A DNA stretch of 40,756 nucleotides from Muribaculaceae bacterium (GTDB taxonomy: Bacteria; Bacteroidota; Bacteroidia; Bacteroidales; Muribaculaceae), in assembly GCA_017391675.1 (NCBI GenBank), contig JAFOXR010000017.1, positions 1 to 40,756 of the forward strand, written 5' to 3'. Position numbers and translations under genes: made by a program. Of this stretch, positions 16,727-25,281 are shown piece after piece. Each line of letters begins with the position of its first letter. Positions within the stretch are counted from its first letter, which is position 1. Below the pieces are notes generated by a model that ran no database searches, had not been told where the DNA came from, and saw only the letters and a program-made list of their open reading frames with translations.

Positions 16727-19700
16727 CCACAACGACGGGAGTAATCCGAGCGCTGGTCTTCACCGATTTTTCCTATCACGAAATACTGGCTATCGGGGTG
16801 AGCAAACATCAGTCCGCATGTACTTGCCGCTGGCGACATTGCCCCGTTCTCGGTAAGCGTTATGCCTATCTCGCCTACTTCCAGAAGCCTGTCAAGCGTA
16901 AAGATCACACTTTGATCGGGCAACGAAGGATATCCTACTGCAGGGCGTATTCCCTTATAATACTGGCGCAAGGCATTGGTTGCATTATCCTCCTCTTCGG
17001 GAGCATAGCCCCAGATTTCCTTTCTCACCCTCTTGTGAATGCATTCCGTTCCAGCCTCAGCCAAGCGGTCGGCCAGAGTCTGCACTAGCATCGCCTTGTA
17101 CTCTTCTCCGCTCTTGCGATAGTTAGCTGCCATATCTGTCACACTCTTGCCCACTGTCACGGCAAAAACTCCTACATAATCATCGGTCGATGCCACAAAG
17201 TCGCATAACGACAGCGACACATCACTATCGGTCACCGCTTGCTGACGAAGCATCTCCACGCGTTCGCTTGCTATCACCACAGCCTCGCCATCGCGATAAG
17301 CTGGCAGCACTCCTGTCTTTGCCAGAATGCCCTCACTAGCCACGCGTTCCATTTCATCTAGCATCTTATTGGCTTCCTTATACAGCTGCATCGCTTGCGC
17401 AGCAGCATTCATCTCGGAAGTTTCATGATTAGCCAGCCACACGGCACGCATGCAGTCACAGCCTTTCACATCGGCAATGCTTGCAAACGAGGCATCAAGT
17501 TTCCAAGCGGCAAAGAATGGTCGCCAGTTGATGTATTCCCTCACTTCACCCACAGGCATACTATACACATTAACACCCTCTATAGCCGGAGCAACGGGAG
17601 CATAATCCAACTTAGGAGCCCTGTCACGAGCCTCCTGCAGAGTATACAGACTCACCTCTCCGCTATGCTTGCGGCGTATCTCGTCCTGCCTAGCAGTCCA
17701 TTCGTTCACAAAATTCTCTCTATCGGCAAGCAACCGCTGCGCCACCACAGGCATCATTGCAGCATCTTTGGTATGTACCACTGGAGCAGCATATTCAGGG
17801 GCAATCTTCACCGCAGTATGCAATTCGCTTGTAGTCGCGCCACCCACCATAAGCGGTATATCCAGCCCACGGGTCTGCATCAGTTCTGCCACATGGCGCA
17901 TCTCCTCAAGCGAAGGGGTTATAAGTCCGCTCAGAGCCACGATATCTGCATTTTCGGCAATAGCCCGTTCCACAATCTCCTCACCAGGAACCATCACGCC
18001 CAAGTCTATAACCTCATAGCCATTGCATCTCATTATCACCGAAACTATATTCTTGCCTATATCATGCACATCGCCTTTCACAGTAGCAATAATCACCTTA
18101 CCGGCATTCGTACTGCTACCCGACGAATCCTTCTCGGCTTCGATAAACGGATTAAGCCATTCCACAGCCTGCTTCATGGTGCGTGCGCTCTTTACCACTT
18201 GCGGAAGGAACAGTTTTCCTTCCCCGAAAAGCCGCCCCACTTCATTCATGCCCGACATCAGTGGTCCGTCAATTACAGCAAGAGCCGACCCCAGTTCCTT
18301 GTGAACTGCAGCAAGCATTTCTTCCAGCCGTTCGTTCCTGCCGCGCACTATCATACCTTGCAGACTGGCCTCAGCACTTGCCGCCGTTTCTTCTTGAGTT
18401 ACTGCGCTCCTGTCGGTTGCCGATGCAGCTTCTTTCACTTCTTGAGCTACGGCAATAAGGCGGTCGGTAGCCTCTGCATCTCGATTAAATATCACATCTT
18501 CGATAGCTGCACGCAACCTCTCGTCTATCTCGTCGTAAGGAATCATTGCTCCTGCATTCACGATTGCCATATCCATACCCTTGGAAATAGCATGGTACAG
18601 GAATACCGAATGCATCGCTTCACGCACAGCATTGTTTCCTCTGAAAGAGAACGACAGGTTACTCACGCCTCCACTCACCTTTGCCCCAGGCAAATTGGTC
18701 TTTATCCATTCCACTGCACGAATAAAGTCAAGCGCATAGCTGTTATGGCTTTCTATACCAGTAGCAACAGCCAGCACATTAGGGTCAAAAATTATATCGT
18801 ATGGATTAAAATCCACTTCCTCGGTCAGAATTCTGTAAGCTCGCGAGCACACCTCCACACGGCGTTCGTAGGTATCAGCCTGCCCTGCTTCATCAAATGC
18901 CATCACCACCACGGCAGCACCCATCTGCTTTATGTACTCTGCTTTTTCCTTAAACACCGCCTCGCCGTCCTTCAGACTTATAGAGTTCACAATGCACTTG
19001 CCCTGCACACTCTTGAGTCCGGCCTTAATAACCTCCCACCTCGACGAGTCAATCATCACAGGCACTCGCGCGACATCGGGCTCGGATGCAATGAGCCTAA
19101 GAAAATGCGACATCTCGGCTTCGGCATCTAGCATACCGTCATCCATATTCACATCTACGATTTGAGCACCTGCCTCAACCTGCTTGACCGCAATCTGCAG
19201 TGCCTCCTCGTAATTCTTCTCGTTTATAAGACGGAGGAACTTTCGGCTACCTGCCACATTGCACCTCTCACCAACATTCACGAACATTCGTTCGGGAGTG
19301 ATTTCCACCATTTCCAGTCCAGAGAGCCTCATGACATTATCTACCGCAGGTACCTCTCTTGGAGAATATCCCTTAGCCAAATCAGCAATTTCCCGAATAT
19401 GAGCAGGTGTAGTTCCACAACAGCCGCCTATTATATTCACAAGCTGCTTTTCAAGCATTGGCTTCACATGCTCCGCCATAGTTTCGGGCGTTTCATCATA
19501 CTCGCCCATCTCGTTTGGCAGTCCCGCATTAGGATACACGCTCACAGGACAGCCTGCCACAGCAGACAGCTCTTCAAGTCGAGACAGCATACCTTCTGCT
19601 CCGAATCCGCAGTTCAGCCCCACGCTAAGCAGCGGAGCATGAGACACGCTCGCAAGAAACGCTTCAATTGTTTGTCCGCTCAAAGTGCGTCCGCTCTCGG

Positions 19701-20361
19701 TAAGCGTAACCGAAAGCATTATCGGCACATTCCTGCCGCAAAGGTTCATCGCCTCGCCTGCAGCCCACAATGCAGCCTTTGCATTAAGCGTATCAAAAAC
19801 GGTCTCAACAAGCAACGCATCAGCACCGCCGTCAAGAAGCCCGCGCATCTGCTCAATATATGCAGCAACCAGTTCGTCCCATGTTATATTTCTTGCAGCT
19901 GGATCATCTACAGTTGGCGACATTGACAGACTCTTGTTCGTTGGGCCAACGCTTCCAGCCACCCACTTGCATTCGCCAGGATTCTCTGCCGTCCATTCCG
20001 TCACTGCCTTGCGCGCCAACTTTGCCGCTTCTAGATTTATTTCATATACACATTCCTGCAGTCCATAATCGCTAAGGGAAATAGCATTGGCATTAAAAGA
20101 ATCGGTTTCTATGATATCGGCGCCCGCATTCAAATACTGCGCATGTATATCCAGTATCACATCGGGGCGAGTAATCACCAGCACATCATTACAGCCTTTC
20201 AGCTCACACGCCACGCTGCTCCAGCGCTCACCCCGGTAATCGGCCTCTTCTAGTCCATAACCTTGTATCATGGTTCCCATACCTCCGTCAAGAAGCAGAA
20301 TTCGTTCACCAAGCACTACCTGTAATGATTTCTCTTTATTTTCGCCAGCTACACTTTTCAT
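16687..20361 (-). CDS. metH: Cobalamin-dependent methionine synthase
   Basis: MetH moves a methyl group from methyl-tetrahydrofolate via cobalamin to homocysteine. The 1224-residue product has all four modules in order. The homocysteine domain (DGGMGTMIQG near residue 26, zinc cysteines in GLNCGFG and GGCCGTTP) comes first, then the pterin domain (GERCNVAGSRKF). The cobalamin domain carries the axial-ligand motif DVHDIGKN, and the AdoMet reactivation domain carries RPAVGYPSLPDQS. The start used is ATG 20361 (MKSVAGENKEK); an upstream in-frame TTG would add three residues. I see no cobalamin riboswitch features in the upstream region. The 3' end overlaps yeiH convergently by 40 bases. Confidence 0.97.
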   Translation of the reverse strand: MKSVAGENKEKSLQVVLGERILLLDGGMGTMIQGYGLEEADYRGERWSSVACELKGCNDVLVITRPDVILDIHAQYLNAGADIIETDSFNANAISLSDYGLQECVYEINLEAAKLARKAVTEWTAENPGECKWVAGSVGPTNKSLSMSPTVDDPAARNITWDELVAAYIEQMRGLLDGGADALLVETVFDTLNAKAALWAAGEAMNLCGRNVPIMLSVTLTESGRTLSGQTIEAFLASVSHAPLLSVGLNCGFGAEGMLSRLEELSAVAGCPVSVYPNAGLPNEMGEYDETPETMAEHVKPMLEKQLVNIIGGCCGTTPAHIREIADLAKGYSPREVPAVDNVMRLSGLEMVEITPERMFVNVGERCNVAGSRKFLRLINEKNYEEALQIAVKQVEAGAQIVDVNMDDGMLDAEAEMSHFLRLIASEPDVARVPVMIDSSRWEVIKAGLKSVQGKCIVNSISLKDGEAVFKEKAEYIKQMGAAVVVMAFDEAGQADTYERRVEVCSRAYRILTEEVDFNPYDIIFDPNVLAVATGIESHNSYALDFIRAVEWIKTNLPGAKVSGGVSNLSFSFRGNNAVREAMHSVFLYHAISKGMDMAIVNAGAMIPYDEIDERLRAAIEDVIFNRDAEATDRLIAVAQEVKEAASATDRSAVTQEETAASAEASLQGMIVRGRNERLEEMLAAVHKELGSALAVIDGPLMSGMNEVGRLFGEGKLFLPQVVKSARTMKQAVEWLNPFIEAEKDSSGSSTNAGKVIIATVKGDVHDIGKNIVSVIMRCNGYEVIDLGVMVPGEEIVERAIAENADIVALSGLITPSLEEMRHVAELMQTRGLDIPLMVGGATTSELHTAVKIAPEYAAPVVHTKDAAMMPVVAQRLLADRENFVNEWTARQDEIRRKHSGEVSLYTLQEARDRAPKLDYAPVAPAIEGVNVYSMPVGEVREYINWRPFFAAWKLDASFASIADVKGCDCMRAVWLANHETSEMNAAAQAMQLYKEANKMLDEMERVASEGILAKTGVLPAYRDGEAVVIASERVEMLRQQAVTDSDVSLSLCDFVASTDDYVGVFAVTVGKSVTDMAANYRKSGEEYKAMLVQTLADRLAEAGTECIHKRVRKEIWGYAPEEEDNATNALRQYYKGIRPAVGYPSLPDQSVIFTLDRLLEVGEIGITLTENGAMSPAASTCGLMFAHPDSQYFVIGKIGEDQRSDYSRRCGYSPEELNKWLKM

Positions 20362-20415
20362 AGAAAACAATTAATGACTCAATAAAATATTATACTGTTT
20401 CTCTGTATTTACTTG

Positions 20416-20423
20416 CAAAAATA
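20416..20423 (-). promoter_or_regulatory. Possible Bacteroidota -7 box for metH
   Basis: The minus strand reads TATTTTTG 55 bases before the metH start. No -33 TTTG is present at the right distance. Confidence 0.4.
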
Positions 20424-20790
20424 ATAAAATACCGAGAAATATATGGCATTTTGTACATCATGAATGATTTTTATGCAAAAAACTGGCGGAAAATTTATCA
20501 CAGAAATAACAAAACTATAACACATTTCTTAAATAAAGTGAATACAGCTCCCGTTTTTATCCCTATAAAACGACTAACAATAACAACATATCAACTCTAA
20601 AAATTCGAATCATTAGGCCATAAAACGCTTGGGAACTGGCATTATTCTGTTAAAATACATTAAAACACCCGCATTAAGTATTGTTTTCACAACAAAAAGC
20701 ACTAATTTTACGAACGCTAAATGACACAATTCGTAAATAATAAATCTTTTCATACTATTTGTAGGGCTATAAATTAAGTTGATTCAAGAG

Positions 20791-20826
20791 AAGGAGCTGC
20801 TCGTGCGAGTCGCTCCTTTTCATTTT
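20791..20826 (+). terminator. Terminator-like GC hairpin downstream of the phosphatase gene
   Basis: AAGGAGC (20791-20797) pairs with GCTCCTT (20812-20818), with an inner CTC/GAG pairing. The T-rich tail is on the plus strand, although the nearest gene ending here is on the minus strand. It may act in both directions or end an unannotated plus-strand RNA. Confidence 0.5.
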
Positions 20827-20860
20827 CTTAACAATTATAGTATGATTTATAGGAATATAG

Positions 20861-21361
20861 TCAGTTTGCCTGCACAAGTTCTTCAAGCAAAGCCTCGCAC
20901 GCATCTTCCAGAAGATTCAGAACGAGTTCAAATCCCTCGGCGCCTTCATAATAAGGGTCAGGGATATGGTCATAATGCTGATAATGGCGTATGTAATCCC
21001 CCATCATGATGATTTTGCCAGCCTCCTCTACACTTGCTGCCATTTCCTGCAAGTTATAGCGGTTGGACGAATCCATTGCCACAATCACATCAAAGTCCTC
21101 GAAATCCTGTCCTGTAACCCGCCGGCTGCGATGAGTAAGATTGTAGCCCCTGCGCTGAGCATGCACACGCATGCGTCTGTCGGGCAGTTCCCCTGCATGT
21201 CCGCCATAAGTGCCTGCTGAGTCAAGATAGAATCTGTCGCCCAAGCCACGCTCGTCAATCATTCGCTGCATCACGCCCTGAGCTGCCGGAGAACGGCATA
21301 TATTTCCGAGACACACAAACAGTACATTCACCTTCTCTTTTCCCTTCAAGCTAGCTTTCAT
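20861..21361 (-). CDS. Low-molecular-weight protein-tyrosine phosphatase
   Basis: The 166-residue protein has the diagnostic phosphate loop C-X5-R in VCLGNICRSPAAQGV (about 16-30) and the general-acid region DPYYEGAEGFELVL (about 136-149). These small cytoplasmic phosphatases remove phosphate from tyrosine residues, often on kinases that control exopolysaccharide synthesis, and some act on arginine phosphate. No partner kinase is in this window. The gene lies 49 bases after lpxB on the same strand and is probably cotranscribed with it. The first ATG is used; it gives about ten extra residues before the core fold. Confidence 0.93.
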   Translation of the reverse strand: MKASLKGKEKVNVLFVCLGNICRSPAAQGVMQRMIDERGLGDRFYLDSAGTYGGHAGELPDRRMRVHAQRRGYNLTHRSRRVTGQDFEDFDVIVAMDSSNRYNLQEMAASVEEAGKIIMMGDYIRHYQHYDHIPDPYYEGAEGFELVLNLLEDACEALLEELVQAN

Positions 21362-21410
21362 AAATTACATAACAGGTTTAAATAAATAATTCCATTTCGT
21401 CACGCAAGCA

Positions 21411-22565
21411 TCATCTGCCGCACAACATCTTCACAATTCTCGCAGCAGCCGTACCTGCACTTTCAGCTGTGGTAAGCCGTGCCGCTATCTCGTCATATCC
21501 CGCAAGCATCTTGCTGCGGCGAGGACTGTCATCGGCAAGCAATTCACCAAGTTCACAGGCAATAGTGTCGGCATTGCAGTAATGCAGCAACAGTTCTTTC
21601 ACCACAGGAGCATCTGCAATAAGATTGGGGAGCGACACATATTTTACCTTCAAAATCTTTGAATACAGCGTATATACGATTTTGCTGCCTCCCATGCGGA
21701 AGCACACCACCTGAGGAGTCTTAAGTATTGCCGTTTCTAGCGTAGCCGTGCCACTGGTCACAAGCGCAGCCTTGGCATGAGAAACCAGTTCCATCGACTT
21801 GCCGAACAGAATTTTAGGCTTATTCTCGGCATATCCAAGCTGTTCAAGCACATTTTCATAGAATTCGGCAGGCAGTCCTGGCGCACCACCTACTACAGCC
21901 TGCACACCGTGGAACCTTGACACAGCGCCAAGCATCTCCCTGAGATTGTCCTCAATCTCTTTCTTACGCGAGCCGGGAAGTATCGCCACAATGTCCTTTC
22001 CGCTATCCAGGCCATTCGCCGCAATGAAATCCTCACGCGACGAGAACCTTGCGCTAGCATCGGCTATTTCATTTACCGACGGATTTCCCACATACTCGAC
22101 CTTATAGCCATGACGCGCATAGAAGTCGGTCTCAAACGGCAAGATCGAATACATCTCGGTAATGTATTTCTTTATCTGCTTTACCCTGTACTCTTTCCAC
22201 GCCCACACTTTTGGCGAGATATAATAGAATGCTGGAATTCCCAGCGAATGAGCGTACTTGGCAACTTTGAGATTGAACGACGGATAATCCACAAGAATAA
22301 CAGCATCGGGTTTCCACTCGTCTATTATTCCTCGTGCCTTCTTCATGAAGCCCATTATCGCCCCCAGATGCTTTATCACCTCAACAAAGCCCATATATGC
22401 CATGTCCTTGTAATGCACCGACGGCGCCACACCGCTAGCCTGCTCCATGGAGTCACCCCCAAAGAACTTGAACTGAGCCCCGGTGTCCTGTTCGCTCAAA
22501 GCCTTTATCAATCGGGCTGCATGTATATCGCCCGAAGCCTCTCCAGCTATAACAAAATACTTCAT
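21411..22565 (-). CDS. lpxB: Lipid-A-disaccharide synthase
   Basis: LpxB joins UDP-diacylglucosamine and lipid X to form the lipid A disaccharide at the inner membrane. The 384-residue product is the usual length and starts with the canonical MKYFVIAGEASGDIHAARL. Other family marks are PDAVILVDYPSFNLKVAKYA (about 85-104), YYISPKVWAWKEYR, ILPFETDFY, VGNP, the donor-site LPGSRKKEI (about 195-203) and SGTATLETAI (about 267-276). The start is fixed by this N-terminus, yet a TACCTTTG -7 box ends five bases upstream, which would make the message nearly leaderless. The hairpin terminator of the lipoprotein gene lies just upstream. Confidence 0.97.
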   Translation of the reverse strand: MKYFVIAGEASGDIHAARLIKALSEQDTGAQFKFFGGDSMEQASGVAPSVHYKDMAYMGFVEVIKHLGAIMGFMKKARGIIDEWKPDAVILVDYPSFNLKVAKYAHSLGIPAFYYISPKVWAWKEYRVKQIKKYITEMYSILPFETDFYARHGYKVEYVGNPSVNEIADASARFSSREDFIAANGLDSGKDIVAILPGSRKKEIEDNLREMLGAVSRFHGVQAVVGGAPGLPAEFYENVLEQLGYAENKPKILFGKSMELVSHAKAALVTSGTATLETAILKTPQVVCFRMGGSKIVYTLYSKILKVKYVSLPNLIADAPVVKELLLHYCNADTIACELGELLADDSPRRSKMLAGYDEIAARLTTAESAGTAAARIVKMLCGR

Positions 22566-22569
22566 GTCA

Positions 22570-22577
22570 CAAAGGTA
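22570..22577 (-). promoter_or_regulatory. Bacteroidota -7 box abutting the lpxB start codon
   Basis: The minus strand reads TACCTTTG, ending five bases before the lpxB ATG. A transcript starting from it would have almost no leader. A TTTG on the minus strand at 22593-22596 is closer than the usual -33 spacing. Confidence 0.45.
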
Positions 22578-22593
22578 AGCAATTTACGGAAAC

Positions 22594-22628
22594 AAAAAAA
22601 GCTGTCGCTCTCCACGAGAGTAACAGCC
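22594..22628 (-). terminator. Intrinsic terminator of the small lipoprotein gene
   Basis: On the minus strand GAGGCTGTTACTCTC folds back on GAGAGCGACAGC, followed by a run of seven T. It sits between the lipoprotein stop (22655) and lpxB. Confidence 0.85.
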
Positions 22629-22654
22629 TCAAACTCTTTTAATCTTGCTATAAA

Positions 22655-22843
22655 TTAAGCCTTAACTGAGTCAGCAGCGCAAGAATCAGCAGCGCAAGTG
22701 TCAGCGCAGCAAGAATCTACAACTTCTACAGTATCAGCAGCTACAGCAGCAGTGTCAGCAGCAGCAGCTTCAGTCTTTGCACCACCGCAAGAGAACAATG
22801 ATACGCTAAATACAACAGCAAGTAATAAAACTAACTTTTTCAT
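22655..22843 (-). CDS. Small Ala/Cys-rich predicted lipoprotein
   Basis: The 62-residue product has a clear lipoprotein signal (MKKLVLLLAVVFSVSLFSCGG, lipidated Cys at residue 19). The mature peptide of about 43 residues is built almost only from Ala, Asp, Val, Glu, Thr, Ser and Cys, ending in a short repeated pattern (ADTCAADSCAADS) with cysteines at about 45, 46, 50 and 54. The DNA shows the same repetition (GCAGCGCAAG-like units). It has its own promoter-like box and its own terminator, so it is expressed alone. Similar tiny acidic lipoproteins are often seen in Bacteroidales and none has a known function. The spaced cysteines might bind metal or form disulfides, which is speculation. Confidence 0.8.
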   Translation of the reverse strand: MKKLVLLLAVVFSVSLFSCGGAKTEAAAADTAAVAADTVEVVDSCCADTCAADSCAADSVKA

Positions 22844-22896
22844 TTCCTTAAAAAATTTAATAATAAAACAATATTTTTAGCTTCAAAAATCGTTGC

Positions 22897-22925
22897 AAAT
22901 TTATAATAAATATTTTAGATACAAA
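22897..22925 (-). promoter_or_regulatory. Promoter of the small lipoprotein gene
   Basis: The minus strand has TTTG (22922-22925) and TAAATTTG (22897-22904) separated by 17 bases, slightly shorter than the usual 19, and 53 bases before the ATG. Confidence 0.6.
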
Positions 22926-23022
22926 TCATTTTTTGTGATTTTTTTGAAAAAATATCGTTTTTCCTTGCAAAAAAAGGGTAAACATTCACATTTTATTACA
23001 AATTCATAGTTGCAAACGATAA

Positions 23023-23361
23023 GAGTTTCTCGACTCGGCTACTCAAATAACACCCTACCTGGCGCAGATTTATTGCCCAGGAAAAGACATAAGAACATAA
23101 GCGACATAAAAAATCTGTTCTTTTGTACTTCTGTCTAAAGGAAGGTCTGAAAGACCAGTGCCGATAGGCAGATTTAATAGAGGAGGTTTCAATAAGACAG
23201 CGTCTGCAAAGACGCGAATCAGCCAGGTTCCCGCTTTCCAGACATCAACGCCCAGGCAGAGTAGATAGGCAGCATTGCCCAATAGGGCATCTTTAAGGTA
23301 ACCGGGGAAAGACACCTAAATAATAGAGGACTGTCTCCAATGTGACAGTCCTCTATCATTT
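23023..23361 (+). ncRNA. Candidate structured RNA of unknown class
   Basis: This gene-free stretch contains a series of perfect short hairpins. They are CCTGG/CCAGG (23058-23081), GGTCT/AGACC (23144-23156), TGCC-GATA-GGCA (23159-23170), GCGTCT-GCAA-AGACGC with a GNRA loop (23200-23215), and TGCCC-AATA-GGGCA (23276-23289). It ends in a 13-base-pair terminator with a plus-strand T tail. I compared it from memory with RNase P RNA, tmRNA, 6S RNA and common riboswitches and saw none of their conserved cores. An 81-codon frame on the minus strand (23070-23315, GTG start) overlaps it and looks like translation of RNA-type sequence, not a gene. Strand and 5' end are uncertain. Confidence 0.5.
23323..23361 (+). 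terminator. Strong terminator hairpin at the end of the candidate RNA
   Basis: ATAGAGGACTGTC (23323-23335) pairs perfectly with GACAGTCCTCTAT (23344-23356), followed on the plus strand by CATTTTTC. It could also stop minus-strand transcripts from the acyl-CoA synthetase gene, whose stop lies at 23421, but the T tail fits the plus strand better. Confidence 0.8.
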
Positions 23362-23420
23362 TTCAGTTTCAAGGAATTGAAACAGCTAGCTGAAATAATT
23401 CCCTGTTTCCTTAGCTATTA

Positions 23421-25082
23421 TCAATTTGTATATAGGAATCGCTTGATGCTGCGCTTAGGAGTTTTCTCGAACTCGTTGGCAAACAGCTGAATCTTTGTCA
23501 CCTGTTCGTAAGGAGCAAGCAGTTTGTTAAGGTCTTTACGCACAACTTCCATTACTTCAGGTAATCTTTCGCGAGTCATGCCGTCGGTATCCATCTTGTC
23601 ATAGTCGGGATAGACAAGACCTACAATCTTGCCGTCACGCTCTACGATAAGGCTTTCCATTACATATGGCATATTGTTTAGCTTAGATTCAATCTCTTCA
23701 GGATAAACATTCTGTCCGTTAGCAGTAAGAATCATGGTCTTTGAACGGCCCTTAATATATATGGTACCGTCGGCATCCATTGTACCCATGTCACCAGTAT
23801 TCAACCAGCCGTCATCATAAAGCACCCTGTCGGTAGCCTCGGTATTCTTGTAGTATCCCTGCATCACATTCTCACCGCGCACATATATCTCGCCAGGAAT
23901 ATTCTGAGGATCGGAAGAAAGCACCTTTGCCTCCATTATGCCAGGCAACACCTTTCCTGCCGAATGCAGCTTGAATGATTTCCAGTGAGTATAGCTCACT
24001 AGCGGAGCGCACTCGGTCATTCCGTAACCCACTGTGAACGGGAACTTGATTCTGTAAAGGAATTCTTCCACTTCCTGATTGAGCGGAGCGCCACCCACAA
24101 TCACCTGTTCGAAGCAACCGCCAAAGGCCTCAACCAGTTTCTGGCGAATCTTGCCATAGATAGTCTTGTCTAGCAATGGAATTGCCAATGCCCAACGCAT
24201 CATGCCCTTGCTTATCATAGGCACAATCTGCTTGCGGTAAATCTTTTCAAGAATCAAAGGCACACATATAATAAGGTTAGGCTTCACCTCTGCCATTGCC
24301 TTAAGTATAATCTTAGGAGAAGGTATTCTGCCAAGCAATGTGATGTGAGTACCAACTGCGAGCGGAGTAAGCAAGTCGAATGCACAGCCATAGGCATGAG
24401 CCAATGGAAGGAATGACAAGCAACGAGAACCCTTGTAGTGAAGATTCTGCTTTATACCGAACACTACATTGCCGGCTATGTTGTTACCCGTAATCATCAC
24501 GCCCTTGCTGAACCCTGTTGTTCCCGATGTGTAGTTAATGATCATCACTTCACGATTGCTCACATCGGCAAATCGCAAGCAGCTGCGGTTGAACACATTC
24601 TTGTGAAGCGCGTAGAAATTCTTTGAAAGACTATCCAGCTCGGCTGAAATGTTTTCGCCTGTGCGCTGAGCAAGAATCTTGTTGTCGTCAAGCGAAATCA
24701 CTGCACGGATATTCTTAAGGCTTGATGCATCGAGATTTTCCCAAATCGAATTACTGCTAAACATCAGCACCGAACCAGAGTGGTTCACGATGTGCTGAAC
24801 ATCATTCGGATTGAATTCCTGAAGGATAGGAACAATAACTGCGCCATAGGTTATAGTACCGATAAAGATAGTAATCCATTCGCTGGTATTCTTGCCTATA
24901 AGGGCAACCTTATCACCTCGCTTTACATTACAACGACGATACAGCTCGTGCAACATTGCTATTTTTTCGGCAAAATCGCCGTATGTCATTGTTTTCTTTT
25001 CGGTATAATCGGTTAATGCAGGAAGGTTCCAGTTTTCCTTGAAACTCTCCTCATAAATCTTAATAATGTTCTCTTTTATCAT
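23421..25082 (-). CDS. Long-chain acyl-CoA synthetase family (AMP-binding)
   Basis: The 553-residue enzyme belongs to the adenylate-forming superfamily and would activate a fatty acid with ATP and CoA. Visible motifs are the P-loop INYTSGTTGFSKGVMIT, FLPLAHAYG, the adenine-binding VGYGMTECAPLVSYT, and the hinge region DDGWLNTGDMGTMDADGTIYIKGRSKTMI. Near the C-terminus, EFEKTPKRSIKRFLY carries the catalytic lysine region. An open frame extends upstream to 25229, but ATG 25082 (MIKENIIKIYEESF) is chosen because a perfect promoter lies at 25126-25156 inside that extension and the extra 49 residues look non-coding. Substrate chain length cannot be read. Confidence 0.92.
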   Translation of the reverse strand: MIKENIIKIYEESFKENWNLPALTDYTEKKTMTYGDFAEKIAMLHELYRRCNVKRGDKVALIGKNTSEWITIFIGTITYGAVIVPILQEFNPNDVQHIVNHSGSVLMFSSNSIWENLDASSLKNIRAVISLDDNKILAQRTGENISAELDSLSKNFYALHKNVFNRSCLRFADVSNREVMIINYTSGTTGFSKGVMITGNNIAGNVVFGIKQNLHYKGSRCLSFLPLAHAYGCAFDLLTPLAVGTHITLLGRIPSPKIILKAMAEVKPNLIICVPLILEKIYRKQIVPMISKGMMRWALAIPLLDKTIYGKIRQKLVEAFGGCFEQVIVGGAPLNQEVEEFLYRIKFPFTVGYGMTECAPLVSYTHWKSFKLHSAGKVLPGIMEAKVLSSDPQNIPGEIYVRGENVMQGYYKNTEATDRVLYDDGWLNTGDMGTMDADGTIYIKGRSKTMILTANGQNVYPEEIESKLNNMPYVMESLIVERDGKIVGLVYPDYDKMDTDGMTRERLPEVMEVVRKDLNKLLAPYEQVTKIQLFANEFEKTPKRSIKRFLYTN

Positions 25083-25125
25083 AATATCTTTATTAAAATT
25101 CGCACACTTTACGCGAATTAGTGCA

Positions 25126-25156
25126 CAAATATACTCACAATCATTGCAACAGCAAA
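25126..25156 (-). promoter_or_regulatory. Consensus Bacteroidota promoter of the acyl-CoA synthetase gene
   Basis: On the minus strand TTTG (25153-25156) and TATATTTG (25126-25133) are separated by exactly 19 bases, 43 bases before ATG 25082. This match decides the start codon. Confidence 0.85.
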
Positions 25157-25238
25157 GAAAAAACGGCACATTTTCCCATTTTTTGCGCAAAACATATACT
25201 TTATGTGCAATATTTAAGTAAATCTGCAAGAAAATCGG

Positions 25239-25246
25239 TAACTTTG
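25239..25246 (+). promoter_or_regulatory. Bacteroidota -7 box for the mtaB operon
   Basis: TAACTTTG matches TAnnTTTG 35 bases before the ATG at 25282. No good -33 TTTG. Confidence 0.5.
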
Positions 25247-25281
25247 TGAATGGTTTTCACAGGAAACTATAACTTTGATAT

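Larger units (their letters stand above)
20362..20860. other. Gene-free 499-base intergenic region
   Basis: This AT-rich spacer separates metH from the phosphatase gene. It holds a TATTTTTG box on the minus strand at 20416-20423 that could serve metH, and a hairpin at 20791-20818. I looked for cobalamin and other common riboswitch consensus blocks on the minus strand and saw none. No reading frame here looks coding. Confidence 0.6.

Noticed and set aside
20362-20700. Cobalamin riboswitch upstream of metH
   Set aside because: It was a reasonable expectation for a B12-dependent enzyme, but on the minus strand I found no B12-box-like conserved core or suitable hairpins.
23070-23315. 81-codon minus-strand frame with a GTG start in the 23 kb spacer
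   Set aside because: It lies across several perfect RNA hairpins, starts at GTG, matches no family I know, and its residue pattern follows the internal DNA repeats. A structured RNA explains the region better.
23023-23361. RNase P RNA, tmRNA or 6S RNA
   Set aside because: The conserved RNase P core (GAGGAAAGTCC type), a tmRNA tRNA-like end or tag frame, and a 6S-type single long rod are all missing by eye. Only a covariance search could fully exclude a divergent form.
25083-25229. 49-residue N-terminal extension of the acyl-CoA synthetase
   Set aside because: A perfect TTTG-N19-TAnnTTTG promoter lies inside it, its residues are Cys/Phe-rich and unlike the family, and MIKENIIKIYEESF is a normal start.
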